A DNA stretch of 64,000 nucleotides from Agrobacterium leguminum (GCF_015704895.1 NZ_JADQWB010000016.1:57473-121472), one strand, 5' to 3'; numbered from the stretch's first letter, positions 53,515 through 63,226 are shown. Notes: a model not told the origin generated them from the letters alone. Numbers and translations are program-made.

Positions 53515-54618
53515 ATGAAGCAGATCGACCTCATGTTCCGGACGATGGTCGCGGAGTTGCAGCAACGGACTTTTGATGCGCAATGGTCAGCCGATTTTCC
53601 GCCCACTGGTCGCTTTGTCTCGGTCAAGGTCGATAGCCGCTCATACTGGTATTTCGACCAACCGGACGGCAATGGTGGTCAAAAGCGGCGCTATGTCGGC
53701 CCTACTGATGATAATGAAATCACAACCCGGGTTGAAGCCTTCAGGGGTGAGAAGGATGATTACCAGAACCGGCGAAAGATAGTGGCGGCGCTGACACGCG
53801 AAGCGGGTCTAATTGCTCCGGATCGCTTCACAGGCACAGTTGTTGAGGCATTGGCATCAGCCGGTTTATTCCGGCTCCGTGGTGTCCTCGTCGGCACAGT
53901 CGCTTTCCAATGTTATGCGGCCCATCTCGGTATCCGGCTGCCTATGGCTGCGATCCTGACAGGTGACGCGGACCTGGCACAAGATTACGCGATATCAAGC
54001 GAGGTCGAGGATTCGATTCCACCGATTGTCGCTCTCCTTCAATCCATCGATCCGTCATTCCGGGCCGTCCCTCATGTTTCCGGTTCACCTCGCTCTAATG
54101 CTTTCCGCAACTCGAGCGGTTATCGAGTAGAGTTCCTGACGACAAACCGGGGATCGGAAGATTACGCGGATCAACCGGCGCAAATGCCGGCTCTGGGCGG
54201 CGCGTCTGCCGAACCTCTCCGATACATGGATTTCCTTATACGCGATCCGGTGCGAACGATCTTGCTGCATGGTGCCGGTGTTTCGGTCGTGGTGCCCGAT
54301 CCGTCACGGTTCGCCGTCCATAAACTGATCGTGGCCGGCCGGCGTCAAGATGATGCTGGAGGGAGGGCAAAGAAGGAAAAGGACTTGCGTCAGGCCGGAA
54401 CGCTATTTGAGGCATTGCAGGAAACCGGAGCTGGCCGAGATCTGGCAGATGCTCTTCACGAAGCGTGGGGCAGAGGTCCATCTTGGAGGAGCGCAATCAC
54501 AACGGGCGTTGATGCCGTCCAGAGGCAATATCAAGCGGCGGTCCATCGCACGTTCGGCATTCTACCGGCCGATGAAATAGAAAAGTCCCGAGTCCTGTTG
54601 CGGGAAAACAACCATTAG
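53515..54618 (+). CDS. GSU2403-family nucleotidyltransferase-fold protein
   Basis: A 367-aa protein. The core LRGVLVGTVAFQCYAAHLG...AAILTGDADLAQ (GT...DxD) is the nucleotidyltransferase fold of GSU2403-like proteins, common on alphaproteobacterial plasmids. Its C-terminal half (VPDPSRFAVHKLIVAGRRQ, KKEKDLRQAGTLFEAL) is also typical. Function is unproven; AbiEii/MenT-like toxins share the fold. ATG 53515 is chosen as the start; an in-frame TTG at 53488 is the alternative. It stands alone beside the CBASS and HEPN-like genes. Confidence 0.82.
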   Translation: MKQIDLMFRTMVAELQQRTFDAQWSADFPPTGRFVSVKVDSRSYWYFDQPDGNGGQKRRYVGPTDDNEITTRVEAFRGEKDDYQNRRKIVAALTREAGLIAPDRFTGTVVEALASAGLFRLRGVLVGTVAFQCYAAHLGIRLPMAAILTGDADLAQDYAISSEVEDSIPPIVALLQSIDPSFRAVPHVSGSPRSNAFRNSSGYRVEFLTTNRGSEDYADQPAQMPALGGASAEPLRYMDFLIRDPVRTILLHGAGVSVVVPDPSRFAVHKLIVAGRRQDDAGGRAKKEKDLRQAGTLFEALQETGAGRDLADALHEAWGRGPSWRSAITTGVDAVQRQYQAAVHRTFGILPADEIEKSRVLLRENNH

Positions 54619-54651
54619 TGAGAAGGGCGACATCCAATTTAATAAAGGAAA

Positions 54652-56060
54652 TCAATTGGATCTGGATTGGTCTGCCAGGTGCTTGGGTTCGATATGGTTC
54701 AAGGCGAAACGAAGAGGTCGGCTCGGACGGAGACTGTCATCACAATCCGAGCCGAGTATCTCATTCGATCTTACGCAGCTTCCCAAACCTGGTTGAGGAT
54801 TTTGGCAGCTAAGCGGTACGCCGAAACCTCTTACTGCGCTATTTGGCGAGGAAGCTAGTGCGCCGAACATCAACCCGAGATGTTCTATCTTCTGAGAGGC
54901 CGTTTCCTCGCCCCAGACGCCATTCCGTTGAAAGCCAATGGCAGTCAGGGTCGAGGTTTTGAAACGGATAAGGTCTGCCATTTCCATTGCAAGCCTTGGC
55001 GGCGCATCGATAACCCCGGAGAGCAAATCCGGATCATCGTTTTCTATCATTGGATTCTGATTGGCGCCGACTGCAGATGCCAAGGACCGGGGTGATATGG
55101 AACTTCCGCCATAAGTGACACCGGGAAAGCGAATGGCATAACGTTGCTTGCTGGCTGCTGCCTGATATCGGCGATACTCTGTCGATCCGGAAATGATCAC
55201 CCGGCGCACCCAATGGCGAATCTCCTCGCGCTTGGTAAAGGGCAGGCTACTGAAGTCATCTGGCAGATGCACTGAAATCCTGCGCCGCTCAGCCGGGCTG
55301 ATATCGCCGAGATCATGACCATAAAGCGAGCGCGCCTGGTGCGGCAGCTTGTCCTTAAAATATCCTGCAACCGATAGCGCCGCTCAATGCGGCGCAGGAT
55401 ATTAAAGCTGGCAACGGAGCGGGACACGCGCTCCCCCTGCATCCAGGATAGCAGCGTCTTGTTATCAAATGTCTCATCCAGATGAACAACGGCGCGGTGG
55501 AGTTGCCAATATGTGTCGCCGAACCGACGCATATGGTAGACCAATGCGTCCTGAAAGCTCGCCGGATCTTCTGTCGCTTCAAATAGTGCTTCTGGGAAAG
55601 GGCTTATCGGTTTTGGTGCAGGGCCGCGCGATGTTGACGCAGACCCGACAAAGGTACCGTCGGTCTCCGAGCGTTGCGGCTGTCGGGCGGAGCGTGCGGA
55701 AGCTGCCTTCCTGGCGGGCGCCATTTTGCCCGAGCTAACTGTCGGTTTTGGCGGTCGTCGTTCTTCGGCCACTGGTGGTGCGCCGAGCCAGCGGATGATT
55801 GCATCCAGGCCTGGCCGGAGCTGCTTTTTCAGTTCTGCCATCAACTCGGCTTCGATCCCGCAGGCCTGACTGATCATCGTCCAGTCGATATGGCCATTTA
55901 GAAGCGGGGGCGATTTCCGATAGATGATTAAGCTGACCAGGTAGGGCCGGATGTTCTCCGGCACCCGCCTGGATGTGATCGGCGCGATACGCAGTTCGCA
56001 GAACTGGGATATTTTTCGCTGAAAATGACGTGATGAAAGGTCGTGTTTGATCATGCTCAT
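54652..56060 (-). pseudogene. Large site-specific-integrase-like gene, frameshifted and truncated
   Basis: The N terminus starts MSMIKHDLSSRHFQRKISQF at 56060 and reads to about 55358. There a one-base loss in TTTTAAGG shifts the frame, and the product continues as KDKLPHQARSLYGHDL, HLPDDFSSLPFTKREEI and YRRYQAAASKQRYAIRFPGV. Recognisable sequence runs to GLMFGALASSPNSAVRGFG-VPLS near 54807 and then diverges. I recall this as the N-terminal portion of very large rhizobial integrases; the catalytic C terminus is missing. Non-functional. Confidence 0.65.
55541..55628 (-). repeat. Direct repeat copy 1 (integrase-gene segment)
   Basis: An 88-bp segment of the integrase-like pseudogene, matching 63740-63827 with five mismatches. 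Encodes PKPISPFPEALFEATEDP on the minus strand. Confidence 0.85.
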
Positions 56061-56452
56061 TCCGTTTCTCTCGACACCAGTGCCGAGGGCGAGCGGGAAT
56101 ATGAGGCGAGCTTTAACAAAGGATGTATCAGGCTGTCACTTTAACGGCGCCAAATCATCGTATTAGGCGCCTGTGCCGCCTGGACCAAAGCTCAGGAGTT
56201 CAATGTCGGCGCGTTAATTAAGCGCGCTTATCTACGTCGGTCGCTTAATTAAATGAAATGCGTCTTGCTTAAATAAGGGGCGCGGCTGATATTGGGAAAA
56301 ATTGCCTGGGTTGTTTCGTCGAGACGGTCGCTGCCAGTGAAACAGTGCGGGCGTTCGTCCCCCACCATTGCCGCCCGAGCCGGCGATTGATGTGCTTTCA
56401 TTGCTAGAGCGCCTCAGCTTGGCTGAGCGAGCGCTAGGACGCCTGGATGGTA
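56061..56452. other. AT-rich gap with three TTAATTAA-type motifs
   Basis: No gene. TTAATTAA occurs at 56214-56221 (inside a GC-flanked near-palindrome) and at 56245-56252. TTAAATAA occurs at 56269-56276. The last two are preceded by GCTTAA-type sequence. Possibly binding sites for the upstream region of the integrase-like gene. Confidence 0.4.
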
Positions 56453-56485
56453 TGAATAGCCCCGAGTTTCGTAGACACCCTCAGG

Positions 56486-57382
56486 TTAGGTTTTCTGCTG
56501 CTTTTCGAACTCGACGGGCGACAGCATCCCGTTTCTGACATGTTTGCGCTTCGGGTTGTAGAACATCTCGATGTAGTCGAACACGTCCTGCCTGGCTTCG
56601 TCTCTTGAGCGATAGACCTTTCGGCGTATCCGCTCCCGCTTCAACAGATTGAAGAAACTCTCAGCCACGGCATTGTCGTGGCAGTTGCCCCGTCGGCTCA
56701 TCGAATGAACCAGATTGTGATGCTTCAGGAACGATGCCCAGTCCATACTGGTGAATTGCGATCCCTGATCCGAATGCACCAGAACCTTTTCCTTTGGCTT
56801 TCGCCTCCAGACAGCCATCAGCAACGCCTGCAACACGACATCCGTTGTCTGACGGCTCTGCATCGACCAGCCGATGACACGGCGGGAATAGAGATCGATG
56901 ACGACAGCGAGATAGGCGAATCCTTCGTTGGTCCGGATGTAGGTGATATCAGTGACCCACGCCTTGTCCGGAGCAGCAACGTCAAATTGACGGTCCAGAG
57001 TGTTGTCGATGACAATGGAAGGCCTGCCGCCGTAAATTCCAGGACGGCGTTTGTAGCCGATCTGAGCCTTTATCCCGGCAATCCGTGTCAGACGGGCAAC
57101 CCGGTTAGGGCAGCATGTCTCGCCCTGATCGAGCAGATCGTCATGAAGCTTGCGATATCCGTAGACCTTGCCGCTCTCTTCCCAAGCCGTCTGGAGCAGA
57201 TCGATTTGTCGCTTGTCCTCGCAGGCACGCTTGCTCAACGGCATCCGAAGCCAGGCATGAAACCCGCTGGGATGGATGCGCAACAGGCGGCACATCATTC
57301 GCACCGAAAAGCGCTGTTGATGCTGGGCAACGAACGCGTACTTCACTTTGCATCCTTGGCGAAATACGCGGTCGCTTTTTTT
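56486..57382 (-). CDS. IS3-family transposase OrfB (integrase domain)
   Basis: DDE catalytic part made by -1 frameshifting from OrfA on the A7 run at 57376-57382. The HTH_21-like YGYRKLHDDLLDQG precedes the rve core: WVTDITYIRTNEGFAYLAVV (first Asp), VLVHSDQGSQFTS (second Asp) and NCHDNAVAESFFNLLKRE (Glu). The C terminus is YIEMFYNPKRKHVRNGMLSPVEFE, as in IS3 transposases. The frame continues upstream to 57493 but has no proper independent start, so the functional product is the OrfAB fusion. Confidence 0.92.
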   Translation of the reverse strand, partial: KKSDRVFRQGCKVKYAFVAQHQQRFSVRMMCRLLRIHPSGFHAWLRMPLSKRACEDKRQIDLLQTAWEESGKVYGYRKLHDDLLDQGETCCPNRVARLTRIAGIKAQIGYKRRPGIYGGRPSIVIDNTLDRQFDVAAPDKAWVTDITYIRTNEGFAYLAVVIDLYSRRVIGWSMQSRQTTDVVLQALLMAVWRRKPKEKVLVHSDQGSQFTSMDWASFLKHHNLVHSMSRRGNCHDNAVAESFFNLLKRERIRRKVYRSRDEARQDVFDYIEMFYNPKRKHVRNGMLSPVEFEKQQKT

Positions 57383-57615
57383 AATATGTCGCGCTCCTCG
57401 GTGACCCGCGCCAGTTCCTTTTTGAGTTGCCTGATCTCTTCGGATTGGTCGCTGGCCTGATTGCCAGACGAAGAGGAAAACTTCTTCTTCCATTCGTAGA
57501 GCGAGTGCTGGCTGACACCCAACCGCTGCGAAACTTCCGCAACCGGATAGCCCCGTTCCGTGATCTGACGCACCGCGTCGCGCTTAAACTCTTCGCTGAA
57601 ATTCGATTTGCTCAT
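57343..57615 (-). CDS. IS3-family transposase OrfA
   Basis: A 90-aa DNA-binding subunit: helix-turn-helix SEEFKRDAVRQITERGYPVA, then VSQRLGVSQHSLYEWKKKF, then a leucine-zipper-like coil EEIRQLKKELARVTEERDIL. It ends KKATAYFAKDAK. The slippery A7 sequence lies 33-39 bases before its stop, giving the OrfAB transposase by -1 frameshift. Confidence 0.93.
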   Translation of the reverse strand: MSKSNFSEEFKRDAVRQITERGYPVAEVSQRLGVSQHSLYEWKKKFSSSSGNQASDQSEEIRQLKKELARVTEERDILKKATAYFAKDAK

Positions 57616-57883
57616 GATGCTCTTCTTGCCTCAAAATTAGGAAAGAAGGCGTCTACAAATCTTGGGGCTATTCACTTTATATTATTCGTTAATGCTCCGA
57701 TATTTTCAGCCCCTCAAAGCGGTCACTCTCCTCGAAGTCGAGGATGCTCCGACTGCCCACTACGCCAAGGTTGAGTGGTCAATCTCAGGTCAACTCGCTC
57801 AGTATACGCTTTTACGCGCTCGACTTGACGTGCGAAGTGTTGTCAATTGAGGGTAAGTAAGAGCGAATGTGACGGAGGGCCAC

Positions 57884-59281
57884 ATGAGACTCAGGAACCA
57901 GATCCTTGCATTGGCCATCGGGCCTCTCGTTCTTGCGATTATCGTCATTACAGCGCTGATCACGTGGCAGTCCATGACGCTGGCGCGCACGAGCATCGAT
58001 GCGTTCGAACGCAACATGCTCGCTGCAAAGGAGGCTGAACTCCTCAACCTCACCAATCTTGCCCTTTCGGCGATCCGCTCGGTCTATGACAGGGCAGGAC
58101 CGGATGACGAGGCCGCGAAGGAAGAGGTCAAGCGCATCCTGACCGGTCTCGACTACGGCACTGACGGCTATTTCTTCGTCTATGACTATGACGGGCTGAA
58201 CGTGGTCCATCCGCGACAGAATTTCCGTCCGGGGAACAACTGGCTGGATCTCCACGATCCCGATGGCAACCGGGTGATCTACGATCTGATCGTCGAGGCG
58301 AAAAAGGGGGGAGGGCTGGTCCAGTACAAGTGGGAAAAGCCTTCCACCAAAAAAATGGCCGACAAGCTTTCCTTTGCGGCCGGCCTCGACAAATGGCGCT
58401 GGATGATCGGTACCGGCGTTTACCTCGACGACGTTTTTGCGACGACGGCGGCGGCGAAGGAGGAGCTGCGGCATTCAATCACCTGGAACTTCCTGATCGT
58501 CGCCCTGTTTGCGGTTCCCGCCGTATTGCTGGTGTTTGCCACCTGCATGCTGCTCAATCTGCGCCAGCAGCGGCTGGCGGATGGCCGACTCAAGGAATTG
58601 ATGCAAAGGATCATCGATACCCAGGAGGAGGAGCGTCTGCGCATTGCCCGGGAGTTGCATGACGGCATTTCCCAAAATCTCGTCGGCGTGCGTTTTGCGA
58701 TCGATCTCGCGCGGCGCAAGGTCACGCCGGATAATGTCGGCGCTGTCGAGGCAATCGGCAAAGGCGCCATTGCGCTGAACGAAGCGATCAAGGAAGTCCG
58801 CCGCATCTCGCATGATCTTCGCCCGCGCGTCCTCGACGATCTGGGGCTGACGGCAGCTCTGGAATCCCTCATCTCGAGTTTTTCCGAACGCACGGGAATT
58901 GCGGCGACGCTTGAATCCGTGGCCTTCAAGCATATGCTTGTCCCGGAGGCACGCGTTGCGCTTTACCGTGTCGCACAGGAGGCGCTGACCAATATCGAGC
59001 GCCATGCCGGCGCGACGCAGGTCGCCATCCGGTTTTCCAGCCGCGATGAACGGGTCCAGATGGATGTCAGCGACAATGGCCGCGGCTTTCCGGCCGTTCG
59101 GACAGAGAACGGGATGCCGGCAAGCAAGGGGCTCGGTTTGAGAAACATGCAGGAACGCATGACGCATTTCGGGGGCAGGCTGGATGTCGAAAGCTCCGCC
59201 AGGGGAACCGTTCTGCGGGCGGTGCTGCCCATCACCGCCATGAAGGATCGCAATAGCGGCTTACAGGAGGCCGCGGAGTGA
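57884..59281 (+). CDS. Cache-domain sensor histidine kinase (NarL/UhpB-type)
   Basis: A 465-aa membrane kinase. TM1 lies at about residues 7-29, a periplasmic single-Cache domain at about 35-195 (GTDGYFFVYDYDGLNVVHP, NNWLDLHDPDG), and TM2 at about 200-225. The HisKA_3 dimerisation helix has RIARELHDGISQNLVG (His near 258), and the HATPase domain has EALTNIERHAGA (N box), VSDNGRGFP and GLGLRNMQERM. The ATG at 57884 has GGAGGG upstream. It overlaps the response-regulator gene by four bases. Convergent with the TRAP operon, whose expression it probably controls; its ligand may be the transported acid. Confidence 0.93.
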   Translation: MRLRNQILALAIGPLVLAIIVITALITWQSMTLARTSIDAFERNMLAAKEAELLNLTNLALSAIRSVYDRAGPDDEAAKEEVKRILTGLDYGTDGYFFVYDYDGLNVVHPRQNFRPGNNWLDLHDPDGNRVIYDLIVEAKKGGGLVQYKWEKPSTKKMADKLSFAAGLDKWRWMIGTGVYLDDVFATTAAAKEELRHSITWNFLIVALFAVPAVLLVFATCMLLNLRQQRLADGRLKELMQRIIDTQEEERLRIARELHDGISQNLVGVRFAIDLARRKVTPDNVGAVEAIGKGAIALNEAIKEVRRISHDLRPRVLDDLGLTAALESLISSFSERTGIAATLESVAFKHMLVPEARVALYRVAQEALTNIERHAGATQVAIRFSSRDERVQMDVSDNGRGFPAVRTENGMPASKGLGLRNMQERMTHFGGRLDVESSARGTVLRAVLPITAMKDRNSGLQEAAE

Positions 59282-59910
59282 CCGTTCATCCGATCCGTGT
59301 GTTGTTGATCGACAACCATCCTCTGGTTCTGGATGGGTTGAGGGCCGTCCTCGAGACTTACGAGCATCTCGCAGTCGTTGGAACCGCGGTGTCCGCCATG
59401 GCCGGTATCGACGCGGCTGTCGCCACGCGGCCCGATGTGGTGCTGATGGATATCAACATGCCGCAGATCAATGGCATCGATGCCCTGGAGCTGTTCAAGG
59501 AAAAGCAGCTTTCCGCCCGGGTGCTGATGCTGTCGATGCATGACAGCCGGGAATATATATCGACCTCGGTCATGTATGGTGCGGCGGGTTACATTCTGAA
59601 GGATGTGGCGACCGAAGAAATAGTCGCCGCAATCGAAACCGTGGCTGCCGGCGGCACCTATTTTTCCTCTGGCGTTCGCGATGTGCTGATGGAGGGGTCT
59701 TCCGGCAGGCTGAAGGCGCTGACGACACGCGAGCAGGAAGTACTGCTGCTGATCGCGCGCGGAAAGAGCAATCGCGATGCTGCCCTGGCGCTCGACATCG
59801 CCGAGCGCACGATGGAAACCCACCGCAAGAATATCAAGAGGAAACTGGACATAGCGACGACTGCCGGTCTCATCCGCTATGCGATCGATAACGGGCTTAT
59901 CAAAGAATAG
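59278..59910 (+). CDS. LuxR/NarL-family response regulator
   Basis: A 210-aa regulator. The receiver domain has VLLIDNHPLVLDGL and the phospho-acceptor Asp in VVLMDINMP (near residue 59), then the Lys in YILKDV. The C-terminal GerE-type helix-turn-helix is LTTREQEVLLLIARGKSNRDAA with ERTMETHRKNIKRKL. GTG start at 59278 overlaps the kinase stop, so the pair is translationally coupled. Probable target: the convergent TRAP transporter operon. Confidence 0.94.
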   Translation: MTVHPIRVLLIDNHPLVLDGLRAVLETYEHLAVVGTAVSAMAGIDAAVATRPDVVLMDINMPQINGIDALELFKEKQLSARVLMLSMHDSREYISTSVMYGAAGYILKDVATEEIVAAIETVAAGGTYFSSGVRDVLMEGSSGRLKALTTREQEVLLLIARGKSNRDAALALDIAERTMETHRKNIKRKLDIATTAGLIRYAIDNGLIKE

Positions 59911-59972
59911 CCGCTAAGGGTTGAGGCCCCGGAATGTCGCCATCCAGGGGCCTCGGTAAAGTCTATGTCGGC

Positions 59973-61085
59973 TTATTTGCCGGCCGTCTGCATGGCATAG
60001 CCGTAGCTGTCATAGGTATATTCGGCGACGCGGAACCATTCGAAGCTCTCGTCGCGGAACTTTTTCCAGCCCGGATAGATCTTGGCCCATGCGGGATGCT
60101 TCTGCGTGTACTCGTCATAAAGCTCGAAGGTCGCCTTGTAGGCGGCGTCGAGCACGTCGCGGGGCAGCGGGCGAAGCTGCGTGCCCTTGGAAACCAGCGA
60201 GCGGATCGCATCCTTGTTCTTGACGTCGTACAGCGCCTGCATGTTGATGTTGGCGGCCTTGCAGGCGGCGTCGAGCGCTGCCTTGTATTCATCAGGCAGT
60301 GCTGCATATTGGTCCTTGTTGACGAAGAAGTGGATCGTCAGCCCACCTTCCCAGAACGCGGGATAATAGTAATAAGGCGCGATCTGGTAGAAGCCGAGCT
60401 TTTCGTCGTCATAGGGGCCGACCCATTCCGCGGCATCTATGGTGCCCCGTTCCAGCGCCGGATAAATGTCGCCGCCCGGAAGTTGCTGCGGCACCGCGCC
60501 AAGCTTGGCGAGCACCTGTCCGGCGACGCCGGCAATACGCATCTTGAGGCCCTTGATATCCTCGAGGCTCTTGATCTCCTTGCGATACCAGCCGCCCATC
60601 TGGGCGCCCGTCGCTCCACCGGGAATGCCGATGACGCCGTAGTCGGAAAGGAATTCGTTGTAAGCCTCGTTGCCGCCGCCATGATAGAGCCAAGCGTTCT
60701 GCTGGCGGGCGTTCAGGCCGAAGGGGATGGTCGAACCGATGGCGAATGTCGGATCTTTCCCGGTGAAATAATAGCCGCAGGTATGGGAAATCTCGACGGT
60801 ATTGGCTTTTACGGCGTCGATGGCCTGGGCGCCGGGAACGATTTCACCGGCCTGGAAGACCTGGATTTCGAACTTTCCGCCTGTAATCGCCTTCAATGCA
60901 TTGGCCATGACGACGGCGCCGCCATAGATCGTGTCCAGATTGTTCGGGAAGCCGGACGTGAGACGCCAGCGAACGGTTGGCAAAGACTGGGCTATGGCGG
61001 GTGTCGCAAGTGCCGAAGCAGCCGCAGCAGCCCCTGCAAGTACGCCGCCCGACAAGAGTTGTCTGCGACCTGGGTTGACCTTCAT
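59973..61085 (-). CDS. TRAP transporter substrate-binding protein (DctP/TakP-type)
   Basis: Periplasmic solute receptor, 370 aa. It carries a twin-arginine signal (RRQLLSGGVLAGAAAAASAL) cleaved near ATPAIAQ. Family features include WRLTSGFPNNLDTIYGGA, MRIAGVAGQVLAKLGAVPQ (the substrate-binding Arg region) and ERGTIDAAEWVGPYDD. This subfamily (TakP-like, DUF/PF03480) often binds 2-oxo acids or lactate-calcium, so a carboxylate is the likely ligand. Last gene of the dctQ-dctM-dctP operon. Confidence 0.93.
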   Translation of the reverse strand: MKVNPGRRQLLSGGVLAGAAAAASALATPAIAQSLPTVRWRLTSGFPNNLDTIYGGAVVMANALKAITGGKFEIQVFQAGEIVPGAQAIDAVKANTVEISHTCGYYFTGKDPTFAIGSTIPFGLNARQQNAWLYHGGGNEAYNEFLSDYGVIGIPGGATGAQMGGWYRKEIKSLEDIKGLKMRIAGVAGQVLAKLGAVPQQLPGGDIYPALERGTIDAAEWVGPYDDEKLGFYQIAPYYYYPAFWEGGLTIHFFVNKDQYAALPDEYKAALDAACKAANINMQALYDVKNKDAIRSLVSKGTQLRPLPRDVLDAAYKATFELYDEYTQKHPAWAKIYPGWKKFRDESFEWFRVAEYTYDSYGYAMQTAGK

Positions 61086-61153
61086 AGATTACCTCCTCCT
61101 ATTGAACGTCAGCGATTTTTGTTGCGGCGGGCGCTTTTGCGCCCGGCCGATTG

Positions 61154-62659
61154 TCATGGGGTGGCAGGCTTTCCGAAGCTCGGTGCGCTGTTGCCAGGTG
61201 CCGAGAAAGGATTGGCGAAGGGATCGGCGTCCGTTCCCGCACTCGGCATGGGAACGTTGATATGGACGGACGAAGGATCCGCCACCTTGGCGCCTGACTT
61301 GTAGTGCATCACGATGCCGGGGAAGGCGATGATGATGACGACCATGGTCAGCTGGATGAACAGATAGGGAATGGCGCCCAGGTAGATCTGGGACGAGGTG
61401 ACCGGCTGGATCGTCTGTCCCGTGATCCGGTCCTTGTAGGCGCGCGTCGGTGCGACGGACCGCAGGAAGAACAGCGAAAAACCGAAGGGCGGGTGCATGA
61501 ACGACGTCTGCATGTTGACCGCCAGCATCACGCCAAACCAGATCAGGTCGATGCCAAGCGCATCGGCGACCGGCGCCAGCAGCGGGATGATGATGAAGGC
61601 CAGCTCGAAATAATCGAGGAAGAAGGCCAGGAAAAAGACCAGCAGGTTGGCGACGATCAGGAAGCCGATCTCGCCGCCCGGAATCGATGTCATCAGATGC
61701 TCGACCCAGACGTGGCCGTTCACGCCATAGAAGGTCAGGGAAAAGACGCGCGCGCCGAGCAGGATGAGCAGCACGAAGGACGACAGCTTTGCCGTGGCAT
61801 GCAGCGACTGCTGGATCAGGCCGAAATTGAGCTTGCGGTTGGCAAGCGCAAGGGCGAGCGCCCCGACGGCACCCATGGCCCCGCCTTCCGTGGGAGTGGC
61901 GATCCCGAGGAAGATCGTGCCGAGCACGAGGAATATCAATACGAGCGGCGGCACCAGCGAGGTGATGACCTTGAGCAGCAGCTTGGTGCCGCGCAGGGTC
62001 CGCGCCTCCAGCGGCAGGGCTGGGACTTTCGTGGGGCTGATGATCGAGGTCACGATGATATAAAGCGCATAGGCCGCCACGAGCATGAGACCCGGAACGA
62101 GCGCGCCCTTGTACATGTCGCCCACCGAACGGCCGAGCTGGTCGGCCAGCACGATCAACACGAGGCTGGGCGGGATGATCTGCGCCAGCGTGCCGGAAGC
62201 CGCGATCGTGCCGGCGGCGACCTTGCGGTCATAACCATAGCGCAACATGATAGGAAGCGAGATGAGGCCCATCGAGATAACCGAGGCGGCGACGACGCCG
62301 GTGGTGGCGGCCAGAATTGCCCCGACGAAGATCACGGCAAACGCGATGCCGCCACGAACCGGTCCAAACAGCTGGCCGATCGTGTCCAGCAAATCCTCCG
62401 CCATGCCGCTCTTTTCAAGAATGAGCCCCATGAAGGTGAAGAACGGTATCGCCAGCAGCGTTTCGTTCGACATCTGGCCGAATATGCGATCGGGAATGGC
62501 CTGGAACAGCGTCGCCGGCAGCAGGCCGAGTTCGATCCCGATGAAGCCGAAGAAAAAGCCGACAAAGGCTAGCGCGAAGGCCACGGGATAACCGAGCAAC
62601 AGCACGATGATGAGCGCCGCAAACATGATGGGCGCGAGATTTTCCGCAATGAATGCCAT
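61154..62659 (-). CDS. TRAP transporter large permease DctM-type
   Basis: A 501-aa inner-membrane sodium/solute symporter subunit with about twelve hydrophobic segments, for example IMFAALIIVLLLGYPVAFAL and FDYFELAFIIIPLLAPVADAL. The C-terminal tail (about 60 residues, Pro/Ser-rich, PSAGTDADPFANPFSAP) is longer than usual and probably cytosolic or periplasmic linker. Starts 18 bases after dctQ. Forms the transport channel with DctQ. Confidence 0.94.
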   Translation of the reverse strand: MAFIAENLAPIMFAALIIVLLLGYPVAFALAFVGFFFGFIGIELGLLPATLFQAIPDRIFGQMSNETLLAIPFFTFMGLILEKSGMAEDLLDTIGQLFGPVRGGIAFAVIFVGAILAATTGVVAASVISMGLISLPIMLRYGYDRKVAAGTIAASGTLAQIIPPSLVLIVLADQLGRSVGDMYKGALVPGLMLVAAYALYIIVTSIISPTKVPALPLEARTLRGTKLLLKVITSLVPPLVLIFLVLGTIFLGIATPTEGGAMGAVGALALALANRKLNFGLIQQSLHATAKLSSFVLLILLGARVFSLTFYGVNGHVWVEHLMTSIPGGEIGFLIVANLLVFFLAFFLDYFELAFIIIPLLAPVADALGIDLIWFGVMLAVNMQTSFMHPPFGFSLFFLRSVAPTRAYKDRITGQTIQPVTSSQIYLGAIPYLFIQLTMVVIIIAFPGIVMHYKSGAKVADPSSVHINVPMPSAGTDADPFANPFSAPGNSAPSFGKPATP

Positions 62660-62677
62660 TATTGTTTTTTCCTTCGA

Positions 62678-63226
62678 TCAGAGCATTGCCGCCGCGGCGT
62701 CAGCCTCGGCAACCGGATCGGGGATATCGCCGCGCAGGATCGCGACACGCTTGATGAGTTCCGAAACGCCCTGAATGGCGAGGAGGCTGAAGCCAATCGG
62801 TATCAGCGCCCAGACGGGCCATTGAATGAGGCCGCCCGTGTTGTTTGAAACCTCACCGGAAGCGAGCTTCTGCAGAAACACCGGCCAGGAGAGATAGACC
62901 GTGATGAGGCAGAAGGGCATGAGAAAGAAAATGGTCCCGAGAATGTCGACCCACAGCTGCCCTTTGCGCGGAAGATTTCCGTAGACCAGATCGACCTTCA
63001 CATGCTCGTTGTTAAGAAGTGTGTAGGCGGCGGCGATCAGAAACACGGCGGAAAACAAATACCACTGCGATTCAAGCCAGGCGTTGGAGCTCATCGAAAA
63101 CGCCTTGCGCATGGCGGCATTGATGGCGCTGATGAAAATAGCTGCGAGAAGCAGCCAGGAAATGCCTTTGCCAATGGCTGAATTGGCGGCATCGATGGCG
63201 CGCGAAACGGCCAGCAGAAACTTCAT
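62678..63226 (-). CDS. TRAP transporter small permease DctQ-type
   Basis: A 182-aa membrane protein with four hydrophobic segments. The family pattern is NAWLESQWYLFSAVFLIAAAYTLLNNEHVKVDLVYG. ATG 63226 has GGAGGA upstream. First gene of the operon; its promoter should lie within 63227-63560, where no gene is seen. Confidence 0.93.
   Translation of the reverse strand: MKFLLAVSRAIDAANSAIGKGISWLLLAAIFISAINAAMRKAFSMSSNAWLESQWYLFSAVFLIAAAYTLLNNEHVKVDLVYGNLPRKGQLWVDILGTIFFLMPFCLITVYLSWPVFLQKLASGEVSNNTGGLIQWPVWALIPIGFSLLAIQGVSELIKRVAILRGDIPDPVAEADAAAAML

Larger units (their letters stand above)
56453..57674 (-). mobile_element. IS3-family insertion sequence (1222 bp)
   Basis: Complete element with 5'-TG...CA-3' ends and 27-bp imperfect inverted repeats (56453-56479 and 57648-57674, both reading TGAATAGCCCC inward, then a near-match through GTAGAC). 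Two overlapping frames are joined by a -1 frameshift. No target-site duplication is visible (ggta on the left, cttt on the right), so a flank has probably rearranged since insertion. Confidence 0.9.

Noticed and set aside
53515..54618. Reading the GSU2403-type NTase as a second CBASS synthase
   Set aside because: It lacks the GS-x-x-DtxxxxSDxDI active-site layout and has no cyclic-nucleotide effector next to it.
61304..62572. 422-codon plus-strand open frame
   Set aside because: Exact antisense shadow of the dctM-type permease; composition is extremely Asp/Arg/His-rich and unlike a protein family.
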